From Vibrio sp. PID17_43 (GTDB taxonomy: Bacteria > Pseudomonadota > Gammaproteobacteria > Enterobacterales > Vibrionaceae), in contig NZ_LIXM01000009.1 of NCBI RefSeq assembly GCF_002608565.1, positions 1 through 64,000 of the forward strand: DNA of 64,000 nucleotides, written 5' to 3'. Positions 57,305-64,000 of this stretch are shown piece after piece. Both the position numbers and the translations under genes were made by a program. The first letter of the stretch is position 1. Every line of letters begins with the position of its first letter. The notes below the pieces were generated by a model. The model saw nothing but the letters and a program-made list of their open reading frames with translations, was not told where the DNA came from and did not search any database.

Positions 57305-57943
57305 ATGCACACCTGTCCTTTATGTCAGAATCAGCGAACTCACCACTATTTTGAAGATAGACAACGCGAATACCTTCAATGTGAACAGTGCCATTTAGTC
57401 TTTGTGAATCCAGACCAGCGTTTGGATGCGAAAAGTGAAAAGGCTCACTATGATCTGCATGAGAACAATCCCAACGATATGGGATATCGACGCTTTTTGT
57501 CGAGAATTGCTGAGCCAATCACAGCGCGAATTTCACCACAATCGAACGGAATCGACTTTGGTTGTGGTCCAGGCCCAACGCTTTCATTGATGTTAGAAGA
57601 AGCGGGGCATAGCATGGCGTTGTACGACCTTTACTACCACCCTGATACCTCGGTGCTAGAAAAGCAGTATGATTTTATGACAGCAACAGAGGTGATCGAA
57701 CACCTCTACCACCCCAATTTGGTGTGGAAGCAATGGTTGAATTTAGTTAAGCCAGGTGGCTGGATAGGCTTGATGACGAAAATGGTCATCGACGCAGAAG
57801 CCTTTCAATCATGGCATTATAAGAATGATCTCACTCATGTGGTGTTCTTTAGCCGTGATACCTTCCAGTTCCTAGCTGAGCGGGATAAGCTCGAACTCGA
57901 ATTTATTGGTAATGATGTTATTTTACTGAGGAAGACCCAGTAA
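57305..57943 (+). CDS. Class I SAM-dependent methyltransferase with zinc ribbon
   Basis: 212 residues. The N-terminus carries two CxxC pairs (CPLC, CEQC) that make a zinc ribbon, followed by a methyltransferase fold (IDFGCGPGPTLSLMLEEAGH, TATEVIEHLYHP, LVKPGGWIGLMTKM). The substrate is unknown. The start at 57305 has GAGGAAG upstream. A longer frame reaching back to 57119 would read through the Csr RNA terminator and is rejected. Its stop overlaps the yihI start by one base. Confidence 0.85.
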   Translation: MHTCPLCQNQRTHHYFEDRQREYLQCEQCHLVFVNPDQRLDAKSEKAHYDLHENNPNDMGYRRFLSRIAEPITARISPQSNGIDFGCGPGPTLSLMLEEAGHSMALYDLYYHPDTSVLEKQYDFMTATEVIEHLYHPNLVWKQWLNLVKPGGWIGLMTKMVIDAEAFQSWHYKNDLTHVVFFSRDTFQFLAERDKLELEFIGNDVILLRKTQ

Positions 57944-58485
57944 TGAGCCGTACAAAGAAATCTAGAAAGCCAGGTGCAGCAGGCGCACCTGATGTTATTG
58001 TTACTCGCAACCGTACAGAATCGGATGTGGAAGGCCGTCTACGCAAACGCGCTAAAAAGCGTAAAGGCTTAAAAAAAGGTAGCCGTAACTCTGAAGTCAA
58101 CGAGAAGAAGAAACAGGCCGCGGCACAAAACCGTGATCCTCGTTTAGGCAGCAAGAAAAAAATTCCTTTGATTGTTGAGCCAGTGAAGAAGATGACTAAG
58201 CAGGAGCGTCAACTGTCAGCGCAACAAGAGCTAGAGATGCTAGAGAATGATGCGCAATTGAACGTATTGCTGGATCGCATCGAAGCGGGTGAAAACTTAG
58301 GTAAGGGTCTGCAGCAGTACGTTGATGAGAAGCTTGATCGTATCGAAAAACTGATGGACCAATTGGGTCTATTAGAGCCAGAAGAAGAGGAAGACTTTAC
58401 TGCTCCTACAGCAAAAGGCTCTCGCAGTGATGATGATCTACTGGCGGACTTCGACGATATTAACTTCGACGACTATAAAGGATAA
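57943..58485 (+). CDS. yihI: YihI, GTPase-activating protein of Der
   Basis: 180 residues, highly charged. The basic N-terminal half contains the family segment RKPGAAGAPDVIVTRNRTES and Lys-rich runs. A central helix region (LNVLLDRIEAGENLGKGLQQ) and an acidic tail (DDLLADFDDINFDDYKG) follow. YihI stimulates GTP hydrolysis by Der and so affects 50S assembly. It is coupled to the preceding methyltransferase gene and lies 7 nt before the next gene. Confidence 0.92.
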   Translation: MSRTKKSRKPGAAGAPDVIVTRNRTESDVEGRLRKRAKKRKGLKKGSRNSEVNEKKKQAAAQNRDPRLGSKKKIPLIVEPVKKMTKQERQLSAQQELEMLENDAQLNVLLDRIEAGENLGKGLQQYVDEKLDRIEKLMDQLGLLEPEEEEDFTAPTAKGSRSDDDLLADFDDINFDDYKG

Positions 58486-58492
58486 GTAATTC

Positions 58493-58981
58493 ATGAACGT
58501 AACCTTATTAGCGATTGCGGGTGCAGTGATTATTATCGCGCTGGCTTCATATGCAGGTTACCTTCTGCTTCAATTGAAAAAGCAAAAGGAATTGCAGCTG
58601 AAGCATCAAAAATTGGCAATCGACAAGCGTAACGCCAATATTTTTGAGAGCGTGCATACGTTGTGTCAGGCTGGCATTCAGGGGCAGTGTGATTTGTCTG
58701 AAATCAGCATCCGTGTTTACAACATCATGGACTATGTCCAAGGTGACGATCGGGTGGATTTTGATAAAACCTATCCTGCAATTTCTGAGCTTTTTCATAT
58801 TGTAAAAGATATGGCGCGCGGGGAAGACCGCCAGCAGCTCGCCAAGAAAGAGCGTATGCAACAAAATTTGATGCGTCATAATGCGGAAAGTCGCTTAACT
58901 GATGCGATCATTGAAGAACTCAAAATATTGCAGAAAAACGTCCAACCACTGAATAACCAAATTAATATTCAGATGATCTAA
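58493..58981 (+). CDS. DUF2489 membrane-anchored protein
   Basis: 162 residues. One N-terminal transmembrane helix (LLAIAGAVIIIALASYAGYL) is followed by a cytoplasmic, mostly helical domain with two cysteines (SVHTLCQAGIQGQCDLSEIS). I assign it to DUF2489, a family found next to yihI in gammaproteobacteria. Its function is not known. Confidence 0.82.
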   Translation: MNVTLLAIAGAVIIIALASYAGYLLLQLKKQKELQLKHQKLAIDKRNANIFESVHTLCQAGIQGQCDLSEISIRVYNIMDYVQGDDRVDFDKTYPAISELFHIVKDMARGEDRQQLAKKERMQQNLMRHNAESRLTDAIIEELKILQKNVQPLNNQINIQMI

Positions 58982-59164
58982 TTGTTACACCCGGTGGTTT
59001 CCTTTAACCTCCGGGGTATCGTGATCACGCTAGCACTTCTTTGGTTTTATACTTAAAAAGCGGTTAGCGGTTACCTTTGTTCCCACCGTCGTGTGGCAAA
59101 ATAACGGTTTCTGAATATCGGGTGACAGTTTTCGTTGCCCTAGCATTTTACGGAAAGTACCACC

Positions 59165-60556
59165 ATGTCGAATCAACACTCTGAATCGAAACAGCAAATC
59201 GTCTGGGATCAAGCGGTATTGGATAAGTACAACTATTCCGGTCCTCGCTACACGTCGTACCCAACAGCGCTGGAGTTTCATGAAGCATTTACCATCTCGG
59301 ACTACGATATGGCATGCACTCAGTACTCAGATCGTCCGTTATCGCTGTACGTTCACATTCCGTTCTGTCATAAGCTTTGCTATTACTGCGGCTGTAATAA
59401 AGTGATTACTCGCCATTCGCACAAAGCCGACGAATATCTCGATGTGCTTGAGCATGAAATTCGTCAACGCGCCGCATTGTTGGTTGGACGCAAGGTAACT
59501 CAGCTGCACTTTGGTGGTGGTACGCCAACGTTCCTGTCTGAAAAGCAAATCACTCGCGTGATGAACCTATTACGTGCAGAGTTTAGCTTCAGTGTCGACG
59601 CTGAGATAAGCATTGAAGTTGACCCACGTGAAATCGAGCTATCCATGCTCGATCACCTGCGTGGTGAGGGCTTTAACCGTTTAAGCATTGGCGTGCAGGA
59701 CTTTAACAAAGAAGTGCAGCTCCTTGTAAACCGTGAACAAGATGAAGCGTTCATCTTTGCGATGGTGGCTCGTGCGAAAGAGCTTGGTTTCCGCTCGACT
59801 AACTTGGATTTGATTTACGGTTTACCTAAGCAAACCAAGGATTCCTTTGCTAAGACGCTTGAGCAAGTGTTAGAAATGCAGCCGGGTCGTTTGTCTGTGT
59901 TTAACTACGCACATATGCCACAACTGTTTGCTGCGCAGCGCAAGATTAAAGACGAAGACCTACCAAAAGCGGAAGAGAAGATGGCGATCCTACAAGACAC
60001 CATCGCAACGCTTACTGGCGCTGGCTACCAGTTTATCGGCATGGATCACTTTGCGATGCCGGATGATGAACTCGCTGTGGCGCAGCGTGACGGTATTTTG
60101 CACCGTAACTTCCAAGGCTATACTACTCAAGGCGAGTGTGATTTGGTTGGCTTCGGTGTTTCAGCGATTTCAATGATCGGTGATGCTTATGCGCAAAACC
60201 AGAAAGAGCTGAAGAAGTACTACGCGCAGGTGAATGAGTTGCGTCATGCGCTGTGGAAAGGCGTGTCACTGGATGCGGATGATTTACTGCGTCGTGAAGT
60301 GATTAAGCAGCTGATCTGTAACTTCAAGCTAGACAAAAAAGCGATCGAATCTGAATTTAAAGTTACCTTTAATCAGTACTTCAAAGAAGATCTACAGCTA
60401 CTGCAAACCTTCATCAATGATGGTCTAGTGGAAGTGGATGACAATGAAATTCGCGTTACGCTACGTGGTCGTCTGTTGATCCGCAATATCTGTATGTGCT
60501 TCGATAAGTACTTAAGAGCGAAAGCGCGCCAGCAGCAATTCTCTCGAGTAATCTAA
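59165..60556 (+). CDS. hemN: Oxygen-independent coproporphyrinogen III oxidase
   Basis: A 463-residue radical SAM enzyme that decarboxylates coproporphyrinogen III to protoporphyrinogen IX without oxygen. The 4Fe-4S cluster cysteines are Cys68, Cys72 and Cys75 in FCHKLCYYCGC. Other family parts are LHFGGGTPTFLS, GVQDFNKEVQ and DLIYGLPKQT. The length matches true HemN rather than the HemW relatives. It runs after yihI and the DUF2489 gene with its own 180-nt leader. Confidence 0.96.
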   Translation: MSNQHSESKQQIVWDQAVLDKYNYSGPRYTSYPTALEFHEAFTISDYDMACTQYSDRPLSLYVHIPFCHKLCYYCGCNKVITRHSHKADEYLDVLEHEIRQRAALLVGRKVTQLHFGGGTPTFLSEKQITRVMNLLRAEFSFSVDAEISIEVDPREIELSMLDHLRGEGFNRLSIGVQDFNKEVQLLVNREQDEAFIFAMVARAKELGFRSTNLDLIYGLPKQTKDSFAKTLEQVLEMQPGRLSVFNYAHMPQLFAAQRKIKDEDLPKAEEKMAILQDTIATLTGAGYQFIGMDHFAMPDDELAVAQRDGILHRNFQGYTTQGECDLVGFGVSAISMIGDAYAQNQKELKKYYAQVNELRHALWKGVSLDADDLLRREVIKQLICNFKLDKKAIESEFKVTFNQYFKEDLQLLQTFINDGLVEVDDNEIRVTLRGRLLIRNICMCFDKYLRAKARQQQFSRVI

Positions 60557-60578
60557 ACTACGCCACGTAGAGCAAATA

Positions 60579-60608
60579 CAAAAATGCCAGCAGATGCTGG
60601 CATTTTTT
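60579..60608. terminator. Bidirectional terminator between hemN and add
   Basis: aaaaatgccagca and tgctggcattttt form a stem with a minimal loop and T runs on both strands. Confidence 0.92.
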
Positions 60609-60624
60609 ATGTCTTTCGTTGTAA

Positions 60625-61629
60625 CTAAACGCGATCTTTTACTTTTTCTTTTAGCTCAGATTTCTCTGCTTCTGACAAGAATGCAAGGTCGAGGCCGTTG
60701 ATTTGTGCTTGGCGAATTTGTGCTTGGGTTAAACCTGCGGCTGGTGCCGCGACTTCGTATTCGTATGGTAATTCGATGCCCTCAACCGCTGGGTCGTCAG
60801 TGTTTAGACACGCAAGTACGCCATGGTCTAGGAACGGTTTGATAGGGTGGTTTGCCAGTGACTCAACCGTACTGGTTTGGACGTTCGATGTTAGGCAAGA
60901 CTCAATACCAATACGGTTTTCCGCAAGGTAATCCATCAGCTTAGGATCGTGAATTGCCTTCACGCCGTGACCAATGCGGGTGGCACCAAGTTCATTGATT
61001 GCTTGCCACATGCTTTCTGCACCAGCCGCTTCACCTGCGTGAACGGTAATGTTTAAACCTGCGTCACGTACTTGTTTGAAGTGAGAAACAAAGCGTTCGC
61101 CAGGTTGACCAAGTTCGTCACCCGCTAAGTCGACAGCGACAATGTGATCTTTCTGGCTAAGGATGGCATCCAGCTCTTGTTGGCAAGCATCAGTACCAAA
61201 AGTACGGCTCATGATACCGATCAGGTTCGTTTTGATGCCGAAATCGCGCATACCAGCCTGAACACCATCAACAACAGCTTCGACTACGCCTGCAACGGGT
61301 AGTTTGTGTTTCATTGCCATGTAGTAAGGAGAAAAACGCAGTTCGGCGTAATCAATTTGTGCGTTCAGCGCATCTTCTACGTTTTCGTAAGCAACACGGC
61401 GACATGCGTCTAGATCACCCAGAACTGCGACGCCCCAGTCAAGTTTAGAAAGGAAAGCAACCAGCGATGGTTCTGCTTCGACAATCTGAACGTGTGGGGT
61501 TAAAGATTCAATATCGTAAGCGGGTAGAGCAACACCAAACTGTTGGCCAAGCTCGAGAATGGTCTTAGTACGAATGTTACCGTCAAGGTGACGGTGCAAA
61601 TCAGTTAGGGGAAGATTCTTAGTTATCAT
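60625..61629 (-). CDS. add: Adenosine deaminase
   Basis: 334 residues. It deaminates adenosine and deoxyadenosine to inosine forms for purine salvage. Zinc and catalytic residues are His12 and His14 (LHRHLDG), TVHAGEAAG (zinc His and catalytic Glu region), GHGVKAI and NTDDPA (zinc Asp). Length and motifs match bacterial Add. It is convergent with hemN. Confidence 0.96.
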   Translation of the reverse strand: MITKNLPLTDLHRHLDGNIRTKTILELGQQFGVALPAYDIESLTPHVQIVEAEPSLVAFLSKLDWGVAVLGDLDACRRVAYENVEDALNAQIDYAELRFSPYYMAMKHKLPVAGVVEAVVDGVQAGMRDFGIKTNLIGIMSRTFGTDACQQELDAILSQKDHIVAVDLAGDELGQPGERFVSHFKQVRDAGLNITVHAGEAAGAESMWQAINELGATRIGHGVKAIHDPKLMDYLAENRIGIESCLTSNVQTSTVESLANHPIKPFLDHGVLACLNTDDPAVEGIELPYEYEVAAPAAGLTQAQIRQAQINGLDLAFLSEAEKSELKEKVKDRV

Positions 61630-61747
61630 TATGTCGATCCGAATGTTGTGAACAGGAACAAAGCCCCCGAATTATCAGTGATAATGCATGGGTAAGATTT
61701 GCAGTTAAGTATAATGAACAGTTAGCTAGATTGTCAGTAGAGGTTGA

Positions 61748-62400
61748 CTATGAAAGCAACGATTTTAGCTCTTTTCTACTTATGTTAACGAAATTCGGTG
61801 GCCATTCTTCTATCGGCAAAGGACGGCGGTAATAAAACCCTTGAACTTGATTACCGGCCAATGAGCTAAGTAGTTGAGCTGCATGGCATTCTCCACCCTC
61901 TCCGCCACTACGTACGCTTTCAGGCTTTTCGTGATACTTATGATGGTGGCCACCACAGAGCTACCTGAGTCCTCTTTGCTTAGTCGGGTGATGAAGGTGC
62001 GGTCTATCTTTAAGCATGTGAATGGCAGGGTGTGCAGATAGGCCAAAGATGAATATCCAGTGCTCAAGTCGTCAATCGCAGTACCCAGCCCCATTTCACA
62101 CAGTTTCATCATACTGCCCAAGGTGGTTGGTAGTGATGGGTAAACTCACGGTTATCAATTTCGGTTTGAGTTTGGGTCACCACTTTCGTGCGGAATTTTT
62201 ATGCGCTCGCCATCTCTGGATGATAATCGCATCCCCGTGTGTGTATCTTGCTTAGTGTCACTGAGAGCAATGCTTGCATTACGTAACCAGAGTGGCATGT
62301 TTTGTCTTGCATGAGTTTGTACGACACCAATGGATACTTTGATAAACACAGCCTCACATTCCAGCATAAAAGGTGAAGCAACGAGTTGAGTAAGCATTTT
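61748..62400 (-). pseudogene. Remnant of a GGDEF-EAL (cyclic di-GMP) gene
   Basis: Reading the minus strand, 62397-62170 encodes the end of a GGDEF domain (VSIGVVQTHARQNMPLWLRN). Next comes the start of an EAL domain (TEIDNREFTHHYQP). About 120 residues are missing before the EAL second half (GTAIDDLSTGYSSLAYLHTL, CLKIDRTFI, VVAERVENAMQL). A frameshift near 61860 leads to a textbook EAL ending (QGFYYRRPLPIEEW) that stops at 61748. The N-terminal part including the GGDEF motif is absent. At least three separate lesions show the gene is dead. It lies downstream of glnG on the same strand. Confidence 0.88.
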
Positions 62401-62456
62401 TCCATTAAGCTAATCACACAAGGGATGGAGGTCTGCGATTGTACTGACGTTTGAGC

Positions 62457-62488
62457 TATCAAGCGAGTCGAATAATATTCGCTTGATA
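62457..62488. terminator. Inverted repeat after glnG
   Basis: tatcaagcga (62457-62466) pairs with tcgcttgata (62479-62488) around a 12-nt loop, 20 nt past the glnG stop. There is no T run on the minus strand, so termination is uncertain. It could be an RNA 3' stabiliser. Confidence 0.45.
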
Positions 62489-62507
62489 ACTATTTCTTAC
62501 ATTGTCG

Positions 62508-63911
62508 TTAGTACAATTCTTTTAATTTTCTGGTTAGTGTATTGCGACCCCAACCCAGTACTTTCGCCGCATCTTGCTTGTGACCTTTAGTGTGTTCTAG
62601 CGCGGCTTCCAATAGAATGCGTTCAAACTCTGGTAAGGCGTAAGACAGCAACTCTTTATCTCCTGCAGCCAAAGCATGACGCGCCCATTTAGACAATTGC
62701 TCTTGCCAACGGCCATGTTCCGAATCTGTCGTGATCTTTTTCTCTTCCAGTAACTCTGGTGGTAGATCGCTCGGAAGGACTTCACTGCCACTTGCCATCA
62801 CGGTCAGCCAACGACAAATATTTTCCAGTTGTCGCACGTTCCCTGGCCAAGCTAAACGATTGAGGATCTCAACGGATGATGGGTGTAGAGTTTTGGTTTC
62901 AACACTGAGTTCATCGGCGGCACGCACTAAGAAGTGTTGAGTCAGCTTTTCGATATCTTGTCGACGTTCGCGAAGTGCGGGAATTTGTACGCGAATAACG
63001 TTGAGACGATGAAACAAGTCCTCACGAAAATCGCCATTGTGGACCAGTTTTTCTAAGTTTTGGTGAGTGGCGGCGACAATCCGGACATCAACGCTGATCG
63101 GAGAATGCCCACCGACGCGGTAGAACTGTCCATCAGCAAGTACGCGTAATAATCGAGTTTGAATATCTAACGGCATGTCCCCAATTTCATCTAAGAATAA
63201 GGTGCCACCGTTGGCTTGTTCGAAGCGCCCTTGGCGCACACTATTGGCACCAGTAAATGCGCCTTTTTCATGACCAAACAGTTCGGACTCAATCAAGTCT
63301 TTAGGAATGGCGGCCATGTTGAGGGCAATAAAAGGTTTATTCGCTCGTGGACTATGGCGATGTAAAGCATGAGCGACAAGTTCTTTACCCGTACCTGATT
63401 CGCCATTAATTAATACCGAGATTGATGAGCGAGACAGTCGACCAATGGCTCGAAACACTTCTTGCATTGCAGGTGCTTCACCAATGATCTCTGGCGCATC
63501 AGCAGGTACATCGTCAGGCAGTAAATGCTCACGCTTGTTCTCTTGGCTATGGGCGATTGCCCTTTCTACAAGTGTGAGTGTTTCATCAATATCAAAGGGT
63601 TTCGGTAGATATTCAAACGCTCCTTTTTGGTACGCATTGACGGCTGCATCGAGATCTGAATGTGCTGTCATGATGATAACAGGCAGATCAGGGTAATTCT
63701 GTTGCAGTTGCTTAAGCAGTTCTAGGCCATCAATGCCTGGCATTCGAATATCAGACACCAATACATCAGGGACTTCACGTTCGAGCGCCATTAGTACGCT
63801 CTCCCCATCGGCATAGGTTTCACATTTGATATTGGCCGAAGAGAGGGTTTTCTCCATCACCCAGCGAATTGAACTGTCGTCATCAACGACCCAAACATAT
63901 CCTTTACTCAT
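62508..63911 (-). CDS. glnG: NtrC (GlnG), nitrogen response regulator and sigma-54 activator
   Basis: 467 residues. The receiver domain (1-120) has acidic pair Asp11/Asp12, phosphorylation site Asp54 (VSDIRMPG) and Lys104-type KPFD. The AAA+ domain (about 140-375) has Walker A GESGTGKE, the sigma-54 loop GAFTGAN, Walker [13 protein letters not shown] and arginine finger region. The C-terminal Fis-type helix-turn-helix is [19 protein letters not shown]. Phosphorylated by NtrB, it activates glnA and other nitrogen genes. glnL (ntrB) is expected just beyond the right edge. Only 89 nt remain after its start. Confidence 0.96.
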   Translation of the reverse strand: MSKGYVWVVDDDSSIRWVMEKTLSSANIKCETYADGESVLMALEREVPDVLVSDIRMPGIDGLELLKQLQQNYPDLPVIIMTAHSDLDAAVNAYQKGAFEYLPKPFDIDETLTLVERAIAHSQENKREHLLPDDVPADAPEIIGEAPAMQEVFRAIGRLSRSSISVLINGESGTGKELVAHALHRHSPRANKPFIALNMAAIPKDLIESELFGHEKGAFTGANSVRQGRFEQANGGTLFLDEIGDMPLDIQTRLLRVLADGQFYRVGGHSPISVDVRIVAATHQNLEKLVHNGDFREDLFHRLNVIRVQIPALRERRQDIEKLTQHFLVRAADELSVETKTLHPSSVEILNRLAWPGNVRQLENICRWLTVMASGSEVLPSDLPPELLEEKKITTDSEHGRWQEQLSKWARHALAAGDKELLSYALPEFERILLEAALEHTKGHKQDAAKVLGWGRNTLTRKLKELY

Positions 63912-64000
63912 GTCATAAATCCTTGCAGCAAAAGGCCTAATTACTGACGAATACTCAAGTTATAGAGGTTGGTCAGATTGGCAAATAAATCGTAAAATTG

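Overview
The window looks like part of the larger chromosome of a Harveyi-clade Vibrio, most likely V. parahaemolyticus or a close relative. This rests on recognised protein families and on gene orders I recall from vibrios (ilvY/ilvC next to a TetR-MFP-RND operon, rep next to cytochrome c5, ubiEJB-tatABC, hemB-ryhB-polA-spf-engB-cytochrome c4, and the pknT/ecfP kinase-sigma locus). No database search was run. Most of the window is core genome. The accessory or decaying parts are about 12.2-12.7 kb, 20.7-28.9 kb and 61.7-62.4 kb.

Layout. 0-0.3 kb: end of an rRNA operon (5S rRNA, tRNA-Asp). 0.6-3.1 kb: divergent ilvY/ilvC. 3.4-8.6 kb: ubiK and a vexRAB-type RND efflux operon whose TetR repressor gene carries a 22-bp palindromic operator. 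8.8-11.3 kb: rep helicase and a cytochrome c5. 11.6-12.6 kb: five tRNAs (Arg, His, Pro, His, Pro) followed by two decayed tRNA-Pro 3' ends, each with its own terminator. 12.7-19.6 kb: a HAD phosphatase and an oligopeptide/dipeptide-type ABC importer. 19.7-23.1 kb: a SPOR-domain exported protein and a large Ig-like lipoprotein.

23.3-28.2 kb: a tight five-gene operon led by a membrane Ser/Thr kinase (PknT) and containing the ECF sigma factor EcfP with Thr63 in place. Three exported or unknown proteins are co-transcribed. 28.4-29.5 kb: a deletion scar that joins the start of gntR to the end of a gluconate permease in front of intact eda. 29.6-38.3 kb: gor, rlmJ, prlC, asnC, rsmJ, an iron-box-preceded Cys/Lys-rich protein, an EamA transporter and uspA. 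38.5-42.0 kb: ftnA, uspB, a YhiN flavoprotein and a second EamA transporter.

42.1-49.1 kb: rmuC, ubiE-ubiJ-ubiB, tatABC and a TatD-family nuclease. 49.3-56.6 kb: hemB, a GNAT protein, the sRNA RyhB, polA, the sRNA Spot 42, a possible further sRNA, engB and cytochrome c4. 56.8-60.6 kb: a Csr-type sRNA with 17 GGA motifs, a small methyltransferase, yihI, a DUF2489 protein and hemN. 60.6-63.9 kb: add, a broken GGDEF-EAL gene, and glnG (ntrC) at the right edge.

Themes. Haem and iron run through the right half: hemB, hemN, ftnA, RyhB, cytochromes c4 and c5, and two Fur-like boxes. Ubiquinone synthesis genes (ubiK, ubiE, ubiJ, ubiB) and the Tat export operon lie together. The most distinctive system is the PknT/EcfP operon with its uncharacterised exported partners. 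To my knowledge the kinase-sigma pair itself has been described in V. parahaemolyticus, but the roles of its neighbours are open.
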